A stretch of 64,000 bases of DNA from Sipunculus nudus (taxonomy: Eukaryota > Annelida > Sipuncula > Golfingiida > Sipunculidae), in the NCBI GenBank assembly GCA_026874595.1, contig CM049322.1, positions 50,071,340 to 50,135,339 of the forward strand, given 5' to 3'. The notes beneath the pieces were generated by a model. It did no database searches. It saw nothing but the letters and a program-made list of their open reading frames with translations, and was not told where the DNA came from. This document shows, piece by piece, positions 23,701-38,300 of the stretch (the stretch's first letter is position 1; every line of letters begins with the position of its first letter). The position numbers were made by a program, and so were the translations under genes.

Positions 23701-26700
23701 AATAGGCTTCTTCCCCTATTGGTAGGTAAGCCATATATGACAGATGGAAAGTATAGATTGAACAGTTTGCCTGAAAATGACTCCACGCAAGAAGAGGGTG
23801 CTGTGAACTTGACCTTTGACCTAAAAGTCAACAGGTCTTTTCCTCTGTTTGCAGAGAAGCGATATCAGTGCTGAAAGGTTTGGAATGAAAGGTCTAGCTT
23901 GAAATGTGTCCTCAACCTTTTCAAAGAAGTGGATCCTGTGACCCTGACCTTTGACCTTGTGACCTCAACATCTATAGGATTCTTCTCCCACTTAGTAGGT
24001 GAGCTATATGTGAAAGATCAAAGAATTGGGATGAAAGGTTTGGCTTAAAATGCATCCACAGGCTTTTCAAAGAAGTTGGTTCTGTGACCTTGACCTCAAA
24101 ATAATTATGTGAGCAGTATGTGAAAGATGGAGGGTTTGGGATGAAAATTTTTGCTAAAAGAATTATTTCTGGGGGGTGCAAACACACCCCATAACTTTGA
24201 GTATATAGGTCGCAGTGACCTAATTTCAGGTTTGCAAGGAGATCTTTTTAGAACCTCTAATACTGCATAGGGTTCATGGCCCTAGCCCCTACGGTTACAA
24301 TTTGTGCCCTGCTAACGGCCTGACTGCCAGCCCGACGGACAGACAGAAGGACGACGGACAAAGACCCATCGCTATAGCCCAGCATGACTGAAAGTCAGCT
24401 GAGCTAAAAACTTGTGTTCTCGAAAGTGATTACATAACCAATTTGACCAATCAAATCATCAGACTGGCATTTTCTCAATACACCCCATATGGAATTATTC
24501 TTCTAAAAACCATCATTTCATTACATGTCTTTCTTCAAACCTCTTCTAGTTAGGCAGTGTTGGATGGCTAAGACTACTTGTTTCAGCAGTTAAACTTTAA
24601 AATCAAAATTTGTTATATTTCAAGGAAACACCATCTGCTCTCAATTCACATGCATATGCTTCAAAATATTACTTATTCTATGAAGGCTTACCACAAGAAC
24701 GCCAATTTTTATGCACTTTCCTGTGAAACAATTCCTGTTCAACATATTTAATGGACTTATTACAATACTAACATTACATTTATACCTACTGTCCTGGTTC
24801 ATTGTAGGTAACAGATTTTCTATTCCAACAAATTCAACCAGAAAGATCAAACCCTTGTGAGTCCTATTCAGGGCAGTTTGTTCAACAAGTGACCAACAGG
24901 TCATGACGCTCAGCTGACTGACATGTTGACAATATATCCTTGCAAAGGCAACTAATTAAGATAATGTAGGTGGCATCATTGTTCATGCATATTAGCTTAA
25001 GTTCTTCAAGACCCATAAGCACACCATATTGGATGACAATCAAACCAGCCTTTCCTGAGGAATCTGGCAATTTGTGTGTATTTTGCATTAATTTTTGGGT
25101 GCTCAAACATACCCCAAAACTTTGAGAATATAGGTCATAGTGACCCAACTTCAGGTTTCTGGGGAGAACTTTTTTCAGAAACTGATTTGTGCCCTGTTTT
25201 TGTATCCAATTTTCAATTATGCAGGGGGGGTGTTTATAAGCCCCATAGCTCAGAGAATATGGGTAACAGAGACCTAATTTCAGGTTTCTCAGGAGACTAT
25301 TCATGAGCCTCCCTGCATGTCAAGATAGAAGATTCTAGGTCCAGTTGTTATGTTTTGTGCCCCGTTAACAGATCTTAAAAATACATGTGGCGCCACTAGT
25401 CTACAGAAACTGATGATAACCTCAATGATCAATAACCATGCAAAGGTTCATGGTGATCAATGCATAAGTTGTTTAGATACTTGAGCTTTTTTATCAAATT
25501 TTCCATTATACTGGTACCTCCTCATGAAAATTAGACTGGAGTCTTACCTTGAGTGCTGGAACAAGTGCTGCATTTCATCACAGAGTTGTCTGGTGTTGGC
25601 CGCTAAACGTCGGACATATTGCCAGGCAGAGCGGTCATCCATGAGGCATCCTTCTGTCACAGATCGTAGCTCCTGTTCTTGCAGTAACTGTGCTTTTAGC
25701 TGTTCTGTCTGCTCACAGGACTGCAGATACACATGCACATAAAATGAGTGACTTATACATGTTCTTAACATAAAAGTGTTATTGACCAGGGATTGACATT
25801 CATGGTTAACTGCTTGCAAGGTCAAGTGAAGTTTCTAGAAAATAGTGGGAGGGAAACTATTAGTCACCCTGTACTTGCCCGACTGGGCAAGTGGGTCATA
25901 TATAAACCTTTATCCAAAGGCATGAAAAAGGATGTTTGTGTTCTTAAATACAATCACTGATTTACGTATGGCAAGTAAAAATTCATGTAGGGCAAGCAAA
26001 AGCTAGATGTTACTTGCCTGACAGGGCAAGCACTTTCAAAAGTTAACGTCAATCCCTGTTGACAGGATTCCCAAAAGTTTTCTTTGTGATATAATACACA
26101 TTTTCATTCATTCCATTTCATGTGTTTGTGTGTGTGTGTTCACAAAATAACTCCGGAAAAAATCAACAGAATCTCCTGAATATTTCAGGGCATTTTGGGG
26201 CCAATGAAGATTTGATTAGATTTTGGTGTGATCTGGCACATGCTCCAGATCCAAGCTCGTTAACAGAGAGTAGTGACAAATCTATAGTCCCTTGTGCATG
26301 AATGAAGCTGGGAATATGGGCTGATTAAGTGAATTGTGGAGGCTTGCATTCATTAGAATGCAGATTTCTTGTTTTAATTTTTCTTTAATTTCACAGGTTG
26401 TTTTAAATTTTTTAAAACAATTTTAAAAGACATACTATTTCAAGCATCCGTTAACAGTGACCAATTTTTAGTTAACTAATATCTAACTGCATGGCAAACT
26501 GGCAATATCTCAAAAACCATTTTTTCCTCTATGTTTTTTTACCTAACATAAAAACTGAAATTTCTAATTTTGGGTCAACAAAAATTTTATTTAAAATTTC
26601 AATTTTCAACACGAAAGACACACATTAGAGGAAACAAAAAACAGAAATTAACTGCAGTCCTGTTCTTGGATATAAGTCTGCTAAAAGTGGCATACTATTA

Positions 26701-27634
26701 CAGGATGTTTAAAATTATGTACTTATTAAAAATTCTTTTTCAAAATGTTACAACACTATATGAAAAATAAATTTAAAAAAAATATACATATCAACAGAAG
26801 GATGTGTACTCCAGGCCTTGCATGAATTTAAAATAACTTTGGGTTGATACTGGATGCAGGGCTTTTTACCGGTGATGTTACCTGAAACTGTGTGTTCAGC
26901 ATGGATGTGTATAGTACTGGTATTCTGCCTTAATGACTTGGCGTCAGCCCACATTTAGGCTACCTGATGTTTGCACAGTGCTGCCCCCAAACAACAAACT
27001 GATCAACAAACATGACCCAAGGACAACAGTTGTTTACAATCCCAGCCTGCCCTGAGAAGTACCACCAACTTGTGGGCAAGTCTGAGCAGAGACGGAGCCA
27101 ACACATAGGACGGTCACACTTCTACAGGGGGACCATTGGTGAATTTATGTATCACTACAACCTGCTATCATAAAGTCACATACACATTTTCATTAAAATA
27201 ATGAATAACCTCATGAGAAAGAAAATGCTTTTTCTCAATAAATTCACTCCACCTAACTTGATGAGTGTAACTGAAAATTTGTTTGTGTCTGAAATGTATC
27301 TCCTTTATCGTAATGCTGTTTTACACTCCATTGTTCAAACTGTTTTAAAAACAAGGACTTATCCATAATGCCATGAACCAAGAGGAAATGCTAACTGGTG
27401 ATAATAAAATGTTAAATATATGTTTGCCAAACTAATGTGCACTTTCATGGACTATATCAAAGAAGCAGGAGACTCTCATGATCAAATATTTCCAGAAGTA
27501 TCATTATTTCAGCTATGTGACAGGTATTCATACATTCCAGTGGTTATGTTATGCACAAATTACTGTCACATAGCTGATTCTTCTCCAAATATTATTTTGG
27601 TGAATATATATTTCATATAATAATAATATACCCT

Positions 27635-27710
<76 letters not shown>

Positions 27711-29916
27711 ATATATACAGAGAGAGAGAGAGAAAGAGAGAGAGAGATAGGTCCTGGCCTCATATATTTTAAGAACAATATACTTAATATGTAGTTCTGC
27801 AGTAAGTACAGTTCTGTAGCAGCAGTAGAGTACATATACTCAGCAAAGTAAACCAATGCATGCCATTAATTAAGCGAAGGCTTACATAGATTATCAGCAC
27901 ACGCCACCCCAGCAGGGATTAACTTGTCCACACCTGTAATACAACCCCCCTGGAAGGTCGTGAACACAGGTAACACTTTGATTAATCTCAAAGTGTAATG
28001 AATGTACCAGAGCGCGGTAAAACACACTGGCTGTGTATAGCTGGTATTATCACCCCCTGTACACTATGCGTACACTTGCCTGTATTGTGTGTACACAACA
28101 CAATTTTCAATAACTGTTGTTATTTCAACAAAGCTTGGGAATTTTTACTTCACCAAGGTAAGGGTATTTCTGAATTGATTAGATGTAACTTTAAAATTTA
28201 ATTTGACTTGGAATTTTATTTCTGGTGAATTTTTAAGAGTTTCTGCATCACTGGACTTTCACACATGGTTGATCCTGCCATGTATTACAGGTTATTGTGT
28301 GTTCAAATTATTTATGGCAATTACCATACATATATATGTTTGCTGATGTGATTATTAATTCAAGCCAAATTACTAAATAATATTTGCTTAATGTATTATA
28401 TCCAATCATGCTCATGTATAATGTGTTAACTGGGCACCACTGATATTCACTAACCAACTGACTTAAATTATTGATGGTTTACATTTTATTATATATTTTA
28501 AATATTAAGTATGATTATAAGAAATGCCATTAATGATTCACTGTGTGTTGTCCACTATATTAGTTCACATTACCTAAACATTTAGATTTCACCTTAAATT
28601 GATACAGAATTATTCTTTCATTTTATTTTTGGTAAAATAAGTATATATTTCCATACCAACACTCTATAACAGAGGAAAAAAGGTAACATTTAGCAACATC
28701 TGTCAAAATGCATATCATTAGTGTACCTTTTTTTAAATATTACTTTGTTGCTGGTAACCTGACCTCCTTTCTAATCCTAGATTTACTGAGTATCTGTACA
28801 TCTGCAGAATTCATTTCTGGTTTCGGACTTAGGGACAGGAAAGTATCACACGTTTCCTCTCATTTTTTATCCTGGTATTATCCAAGCTGGTGACATATGC
28901 ACTAGTGAGCCCTTGGTGTGTAATGGTCCACTTTGCTGTGTCATACCACCGACGAACCCTTGAAAGGCACACTCATTTGTGGGTGAAACACGGCCGTAGG
29001 GCAAGGCCTACCCATTATAAGCATGCAGAGCACTCCTCATAAGTGGGGGCTGACCATGTAAACTATCACTGCGTCGGATATAATTAACTTGCTTGAAATA
29101 CGGTAGATGGATTTAACAAGTGACTGATGGGTCATGAAGCACAGTTGGTAGAAAGTATAAATCTGGCCTTCAAATGTCATATGCATGTACAGTGGAATTT
29201 TCTGATTTATAAAGAACATCTTTTGTTCTATTTGTCTTTTTCTGTATGACTTTTCTAAATACCTCCAGATTCAGAAACAAAATCCACAATATGTTGATAA
29301 AAACACTTACACAAAACATTTTCATGTTAAACTTATATGATTATGCAACAAAATGTTTTCAACCACAGACATGCCAACTGACACTAACAAATGTACTGAT
29401 TGTACCTACTTTTGAGTAGTGTTATGTATTTTCATAACCATCCAAAAACATAAATTGAAATACCGCAAAGACAGTAATTGGTTCATTCTCAAATTGTCTA
29501 AACTGGCATATATAATAATAATAATAATAAAAATAACAATAATATTGATAATAATAATATTATTGATGTCATAATGTGAATGACATCTGAATACACGCAC
29601 ATCTGTGGAATTTACTGAGAGGAGCAATGCATTCTGCTGTGTACCACTCCCATTCAGGGCATCATGGTTAAAATATGAGTTAATTACTATTCAATCAGAA
29701 TGTAAATAGACTGTTTCTTGCAATTTGGACTTTATACATTGTTACTCTATTGTATATGAACACCTCTCTTTCCGTTTCCATTTACCACCTGACGAAGAAG
29801 CCTGTGCATGTACTTCAAATGCTTGTGTGATTAATAATATAAGTCAGTCTATCTAAAGGCATCAATCTTACTCTTCACATTCACTTCAACTACAGACTAA
29901 CATGACTATACCATTA

Positions 29917-29990
<74 letters not shown>

Positions 29991-32900
29991 TGGGTATTTC
30001 TACAAAAAATGTCGCATTTCATGTCCCGAAACTATATTCGTTACTGAGAAATTAGCTAAAAATTGCTAAAAATGACATGAATAACCATTCAGATTGTTGC
30101 TAAAGATATAACCATTATTATGAGATAAAAATAATTTAGATCGGGGCAGAAAACAAACAGAAAAAAAGCTGCTAATGTCACAATACCCTTAAATTTCCGT
30201 TGCCCATTTCTCTCGGATCTTAAATTCAAAACAGCATTTTTCTGTAACCACTGTTCCATTTATATAGATTTTGTTTTCCACGTTGTCACGGCGGTGAAAG
30301 TTTATTAAGATGATATTTTTGCTTGATTTATCCTGACTGTTTTGTTTTTAATACAAAAATTTGGATATAAAAAGTATGTCTCCCAAAATATAATCGGCAC
30401 CGTTACCTGACCTTTTGACCTTGCAGCGCGTGAACAGAAACCACTTTGCTGATGCAGGGAGCAGCTTTTATTAGAGTTCAGGAAATTATGTACACATAAT
30501 CCACAATTAAATTTAGTAACTGTCATATCAGTGTTCTCTGTTAATCATTAAAGGGTTAAAAAAATCACCGTATGTTTATTTGGACTCGACACCGTTACAC
30601 CTGCGAAAAATTAGCCGTCACATATTACACTTCGAGGCCTCCTCTTGTTGTTCATGTAGAGATAACTCGTGCTGCCCTCTTAGGGACGGTATGGAAGTAA
30701 TTTTTTGTCCTGCATCTGACGTATAGATGAAAAATCTCAGCACCGTTACCACTCGAAACCGTTACCTGCAATAACGGTGTCGAGAGCAAGGTAAAGGTGT
30801 CGAGAACTTGGTATTAAATCCAAATTATTGAAATAGAATTTGAAACATATTTTGGGCTAAATATTTTAAACATTTGCGTTTCTTCTATTCAAACAGGCAT
30901 TTGCTTGTTTTAATACATAATACTGGTATTCAAGTAGTCACTACGGTTACTTTTACTTCAGAAGCTCTACTCCGTTACCTATGCTCAACACCGTTATCTA
31001 TGCTCAACACCGTTACCTAGAGGATTTAAAACCATGTTTAAATTTTATTTTCTGTGCATTCAAAAAATTAACTACGTATTTCGACTCAAATTCAGAAGGC
31101 AGATGTACCAAAGTACTTTGTCCGGTAAATCCCTGCAAATGCACCCCTCTAGAAGCAAAAATAGGAATTGAGACAATTTTTGTTTTCAAAAGTAATAAAA
31201 GTAATAAAAAAGAAGAAAATATGTTCTTTTTTACACACTTTTATTTGTTAAATTCATAACTGAATTTATGTTTTGATTTTATCAAAGGCTATTAATTTTA
31301 ATTTTATCGAAAATCACAAAAAAATCTAGTCAAAAAAATTTCTGAAATGTGCGGATGAGGTTTTACTAAGTGTCACGGTGTCGAGAAAAAGGTTCATATT
31401 TTCCCCTTACCTGGACTATTTATAAAAAAAGGAAACTGAAAAGTGCACTACTTGCATTATTTTACAATTCTAATGATATTTTTCTACAAATTAAGTTTTG
31501 TTATATCGAAATCAAGATTGAAAAAAAAATCACCAAGAAAACCCTTGAAATGCAAAGTTTTCTGTAGAAATACCCATATATATGTGTGTGTGGGGGGGGG
31601 GGGGGGGTGTATTTATTAAACTGATATACTGAGGCCCAAAAAATAAATTGTTTGAAATAAGTTGTAGAATTATTAAAAAAAAGCCCTTGATGCCTTTTAA
31701 TTAGATTTACACAAATAAATTAAGGAGATTCAGGAAAAACAAACCAATGTACAAAAATCTCCACTTTGTAATTTAAAGAGTAAAGACAGTCTCATTGTAT
31801 AATGAGTCCAACCCTTTTGTACGTAATATATATACCAGATTTCCAAACATCTGTCACAGTGTTCAGTGAGAACACTTGTATTGGTTGTATAAGTACGTCA
31901 AAGTCACTGCCAAATGAACGATTAAAGAGCTCTAAGCTAAGCTGGATAACTTCAAGGTCACTGTCACCACAGTGTGATTAAACGTTTAAGGAGCTAGAAG
32001 TGCTACGATGTGGTGTAAGGTTATTATTGACACGAAGGAGAGAAGGTACCAGTCTATGTTTAAACAATAATGCACCCTGACTCTTATAAACATTGTATGC
32101 TTATGCTGGCAGGTACATACTATCCACACTAACCCTACTTATCTTATAATACAGGCCAATAAAGGCACGCTAACACAATCAACACTGACTCTCTTGTCCA
32201 TTCACGCACCCCTGTTGTGATATTATACACCTCACATCAGGCATTTTCGTCTGCGCTGGATCTGTGGTTATATACACTAAATCATGCATTTGACTGTGTA
32301 GATCTGACCATACTGCAGTGCACAGGTAATCATGCTCATTATGCTCAATCAAATACAGCAGTCTATTGGGGGAAATGTTAGATTCAATTATCTGCTCCAA
32401 GTTCCATGATAAATTTGGTATAAAATTAAAGCTGATTATATATAATTAGAAATGTTAATATTAATTATTAGAACAAGATAGCTGATAAAATAGGCCTATC
32501 ATTTAATTTTCAGCACAAGAGAGCTAGTCAAACCTTCAATATCTTCTAATAACAGCAACATTTAAAGAAAAAGAAGTATACCAGTAACTGTCTCTGTGAA
32601 GCCAATGAAAATACTTCATATGTCCACTTCACTTGGTTTACACTAAAAAAATATCTTTATTGGCGCTCACAAACTTTATTTGCAATGATCTCATTTAGAT
32701 TCAGATTCATAATAAACTAAAACTTTGTTTGGTTTGTGTAAATTCTTTATAGAATTTTTACAATATTTCAAAATGAATTCTTGGCAAAGCCACTGAAAAT
32801 CATATAAATTCTTGTTAGAGCTCTATTAATAACTGCACTGATTTTGACAGAGCCACTGATTATTATATTAATTCTTAATAGAGGTATCAATAATTGCATG

Positions 32901-33968
32901 GTTTTGTGCCAGGGCAAGTGAAAATCATATGTCATCTTACATTAAATTTATCAAAATATAATTAGATCAGCCCTACAATGAGGTAATTTTATAATATTTT
33001 ACACATGCATAATCAAGGTAATAACCACATCTTTATGTATCCATTTACCATCACAGTTAAAGATGTTGCACCCAATATTAAATATATGTCATAAAATAAA
33101 AATTCCATCCCTTCAGTTTTACAGAGAATTTTTACTGCAGAATGAGATGATGGTTCAATTATATAGACCAAATCTCCCAATACACATGATAATTTGACAT
33201 GAATAGTCACAAGACAAACAATATCAAACACTTCAGCTAAAACAGGAATGCCACACATGTGAAAAAGGACTGACCTGAAAATAAAACTAGCAGTAAAAAC
33301 AGATTGACAGATTATTTAATTTTAGGGCAAATGGATAATTTTGTTTATACTAAGTTAAAATCATAAATAATTAATGTTCAAAAATTAATCTGTAGTCTGG
33401 AGCTGTCTTTATTTTTTTAGTAAATACAGAAATATATCTTTATACTAAAACTATGAGGGAAGTTGCTAATTGCTCGTTGTTTGCTTTCATTATGTATGTG
33501 TGTGACCATAATTTAAACAGGAGTTAACTTGATGTGTACTAATTAACCCTATTTTACCTTAACCTTATCGCTGGAGAATAATGAATTGTTAATTAACCCA
33601 CTGTGTCACAGGTTGCAACACGTTTTGTTTTTGTGTACCAGGTGCTATCCCATCATGCACTAGCAACAGAGGGTGCATTAAACCATCAGCTGTTCAGAGT
33701 GTCTAAACTAACTCCTCCGTACTTACAACACTAGAATACAGAGACGACATCGCAGTGACAGTCATCCCTGCTGAGGGAAAATAAGTCTCTGATACTCTAC
33801 AGTGGGTAAGAAAATCCATTCTGCGGCAGATTTTTTTTTTCTAAATTGAGCCAGGAAATATTTAAACATAATGCAGATCTATATTGTAATTCCTTACAAA
33901 TTTATATATCTGTAAGACTGTGCATGAATACTTAAAGGTAATCTATTTATACAACAGCAAGTATTATG

Positions 33969-34022
<54 letters not shown>

Positions 34023-35274
34023 ATATATAAAACCATTTATTTAAATGTAAAAAAATTACATGAATATCTAATTTTCTTATATCAGACATCAGTCAGTACA
34101 AAATGTTGTATTTGGTAGGAAGATGTAAAGATTATGCTATATAAATGATATGTTTGTATCCAGTTTCAATCAGCTCTGTTGTATACATGTAAAAAGACAC
34201 TGTTGAACAAAGGATTGAATCTTCATTAGCTGATAACTCTCACTCAATATACATGACAGAGCGAGTAGAACCATAACATGGGATCTTATTTAACGTGTCA
34301 GGCCAACACAAGCAGGCCGTATAAAAAAATGCCCTGATCACTACATGTGCATGAAACAAAATCTAGTCTATGCAGTTTAGGGATGACAGTCTGTGTTTTA
34401 AGCAGGGTCAGTAATCTATCAGCTGAGCCGGATGGTTTTTAAACCTGGACAAGCTGACAAAGTTATTTGGGGTTCATCGACCTGAAGTAATGCAATCCAT
34501 TTACCTGACCGTGAGTGAGTAATACTTACTATACCCTAATACAAAAAGGCTATAACAGGATATAGGTGAAAGATACTATGTTTCACTTCAATGATATGAC
34601 TAAAATTGGTGTTAAATGAAACGATTGGTCCTGTCATGATACTGATTTTTAAAAAAAATATTAACATTATTATTCTATATTTTGAGATGAGGACAAGTCT
34701 ACAGAATGTCAGATACGTCAGAGGACACCAAACAGGAGAAGATGAATCGCTCCGCTTCTCTGGATGAAACGAACACACCGAATGGTAAAGACATCGGCCC
34801 ACAGAGGCCGCCACTGCAGCACCGCAGCTCTTTACCCACAAACCTCAGCAGTCCGCTGACAAGCCCACGATCAAGCGCCCTGAAAGGTAAGCTGCTTAAA
34901 ATAGTGTTCATACATTCATCTCACTGTAAATTTTAAAGACTCTTTAAGAAGTTTATAAAACAACTTTTTCCCACTGAACAGCACTACACGATGCGGTGAT
35001 CTCACTGGCCCAGATAAAAACAAGTGCATAAGAGGGAACTGATAATAGAGAGGTTGCTCTGCTGAAAAAATTCTAAGGATTTTTCATGGATTTCAAACAA
35101 AAAAGTACTATTTTCAAAGGCTTTCAAGGCCTTAAATAATTTTATTTTAAATTTGTCCACTTTCTCAAGGTTTTAAATGACCCATTCCTGTCATGCTTTA
35201 ACTACAAATAAGACACAATTTGAGGAATTAGAATAAATATATATATATATATATATATATATTTGTATATTATA

Positions 35275-35330
<56 letters not shown>

Positions 35331-38300
35331 GTTTAATAAACATGGGACTACAACTAACCCACAAATTTAAGCACTCATTCCAGTTTAAGAAAACATTTAG
35401 TCATCCAGCCCAATATTACACACAGCCATTGGTTTTCATTCTATCATCCTCTTCAATGGTTTCAGACTGAGCTGCATAAACCATTGTTTTACATTGTTGG
35501 TTATTAAACTTACATTTCATCTTCTGACAATGTCACTGGCTAACCTGACAACCAAACCTGGCTTTGTCCTGACAACTACCATGACAGCTATAGACGGAAT
35601 ACAAACGCTTTAAATGATACAGGTATCCTCTGTGGTATCTTAGTAACACTGGAGTGTTACACCTGGTGTTAAGTTGTATCAATAACCTCTAATATAAAAC
35701 ATTGTATCAATATAAATGCATCAGCCTGGGGGCAGGCGTGCTTGTCCATTTGTTGTATTGAAACCTGTAGTGTAAGCTCTTGTACATTAATGTACAATGA
35801 CAAGTGGCACCGTGTCACCATGCCTACTAGCTTTGCAATAATTTTGGGTTTGAAAAAAGTACAGTTGCAGTCTTTCATTTTTTTTATATATGGCTTGGGT
35901 TTTGCAAAGAAGTAGACTTATTGGAAAGCAAGCCCCTGACAGGAAAATGCTCTCCTAATATATACCATTCTAAATATTAGACTTTTGTGATCTCTTAAGT
36001 TATTATGATAATCCCCATTTTTAGGAAATTTTAATGATGACAGAGTACTGTAAGCTGGTTACTTAATCGAGGGATAAAGTTAGATTTTAATTACCAACTG
36101 CATCTGCAGATTCTGCCATGCAAAAGCTGCTTCTGTGTGCATATTACATGCATATATGCATGAAAAATCACTCATATGTCTTTGTAACTGTGGTGTTTCT
36201 AAACTTGTGTCTGTCAGTAAATGTGTGTGAATTTAGTGATTCTGGGTAAAATGGTGTCTCTATAATCTGTTTGAAGAAGACATGGTAGTTCCACTGTCCT
36301 ACTGCTTACTGTCTGCCAGTTCACCCATACACATGCACATGGAAACAAAGCTTTTTTTCATGCTTTTATGTACATGCACATATACACACACAACAAAACA
36401 CAACTTAACAAGAGTTTCTAAACCTTGAAAATTTGCAAGAGAACTACATCAGTTGTTTTTTTCTTGTTTCAAACTCGAAATGTTTGGATTGATCTAGTGC
36501 TAAATTTATATTTGTTGTTAAAATACAACAAAATTTGAACTGATTGTGATAAATGACACAAGGACACTGTGGTGGGCTTCATATTCTTGAGGATTCCAAA
36601 GTTGAGATATTGTGAACAGAATAAGACACCCTATAAGAACAGCTAAGTGGTCATTTATAAAATGACCATTTCAGTAATCCCACATATCTCGACAGGTGAG
36701 TTACCCATTACACACTGTCTGCTAATCAACAATCTACTGTTTCTATGCATAGAACTAGGATTGGCAAAGGCAAAGACAAGTAATAATTTTTGCCCAAACA
36801 TAATTTTAATTTAGGGGCTGATAGACTCCAGTCATGACTGCAACCAGTTAGGTAAATAAGGAAAGGTATGATATCATTATCATATCTACAAATAACTTAC
36901 ATATAATTTACATAATACCCCCTCTATAGGTTATGGTGAGATCATGATGAACAAACCTTGATGAAACCATGACGATAATATCTCGTGAAATTTTAACCTT
37001 GTGAATATGAAGTTTACCACAGTATGTATGTTCTCCTGTCAGTCTTTCTTAGTCAATTATATGAATGCTAATAGTAATTTTATGTTCTTTTTTCATTTTA
37101 GCGGCTCATACGGTTAAACAGCAAAAAATGGATATGACCTTGGAGAATTCAGAAGAGGATCCTGATCAGGCTTACGTGGATAACGGTGAAATTCCAGATC
37201 CTGAAAAACAGGCGCAAATTATCGCAGAATTAGATGCTGAGTGCACTTGTACTTACGCGATGGCTCGTACTTGGTACAAGAAATGGGAAGAATACGTAGG
37301 GATCAGTAAAAGCAGTACACCGCCTAGCCATCCTGGACCAATCGAAATGGACGTTCATAATGATAACCACAATGATTATGTTAATGAGGAGGTGTGGAAA
37401 CACTTGGTGCGCTGGTATGGCATATCGACCACACACCAACTTGATCGAAAACACATGTATTTCAAAGATGAGAAAATATTTGACATCTGTATACTCAGCC
37501 CCTACAGTGGAATCGTAGAGCATGCAGTTAAGAAATTTAACCGTTTTGAGGAAATTGGTTATATCGAGTGTCAGTTAAGGAGAATATTTCATATAGACGA
37601 ATACAAAGCAACCAGGCTCTGGATTAGCGAGAAAGCACAAGTGCCCAGATTCAGGCAACTGCTGCTTCGTTTCCGAATGTTGAACGATTGCATTCATCGG
37701 GATAAAATGTACATCCTGGCTCTTGAGGAGAGTCTGGGTGGGGATTCTTGGCCATCTGGAGAACCCGGAGACCCAAAGGGAGAGTTGTCGAAGTGGAACG
37801 AAATTATTAGTGGTCCAAAAGCTGACGATTACTGGACAAAGGAGATTAATGCATCATTGAACAGTTTGACAATGTCAGTGACTGAGAGTATCATACAAAC
37901 CGCTGAGCGCTTTCTTCAAAACGGAAAAACTCTCCTGAAAGACAGAGAAACGACTTTAGAGAGAATACGCAAGGCTTATGAAAACAAGCTCGAAGCCATA
38001 ACAGGGAAGGAAGAATTGTTAGACGAAAAGACTGTTGAGGTCAGACAATACGAGGAGAAAATCAAGAAGGAGAGAGAGAACCAGGATAACGAGAGACAAG
38101 AATTTCAGGAAAAAGTCACAAAATTTGAATCAGAACTGAAACAAATGGAAGATATGCACAAAATCCAAGACACAAGGATTAAACTCGATATTGGTGGCCA
38201 AGTGTTTACGACCTCCATTCACACCCTGAAACGTGATCCTGATTCTATGCTAGCGGCCATGTTTAGCGGCAGACACGAACTCAAGAAAGAAGCTGATGGC

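Larger units (their letters stand above)
26059..29986. other. ANKS3 intron 9, right-hand part: no gene seen
   Basis: AT-rich intron sequence. It contains a (TA)n-(GA)n compound array (27639-27750), a headless SINE-family fragment (about 28775-29065), an ATA-rich stretch near 29517 and a (TA)n array (29921-29981). Reading frames here are short and unconvincing. Confidence 0.6.

Noticed and set aside
24882-25304. 140-codon minus-strand frame
   Set aside because: Falls inside a truncated dispersed repeat, with no similarity to transposases or other known proteins.
29987-31580. Tc1/mariner transposon with transposase
   Set aside because: Length and TA-rich flanks fit, but no frame carries transposase features; only a non-autonomous element is supported.
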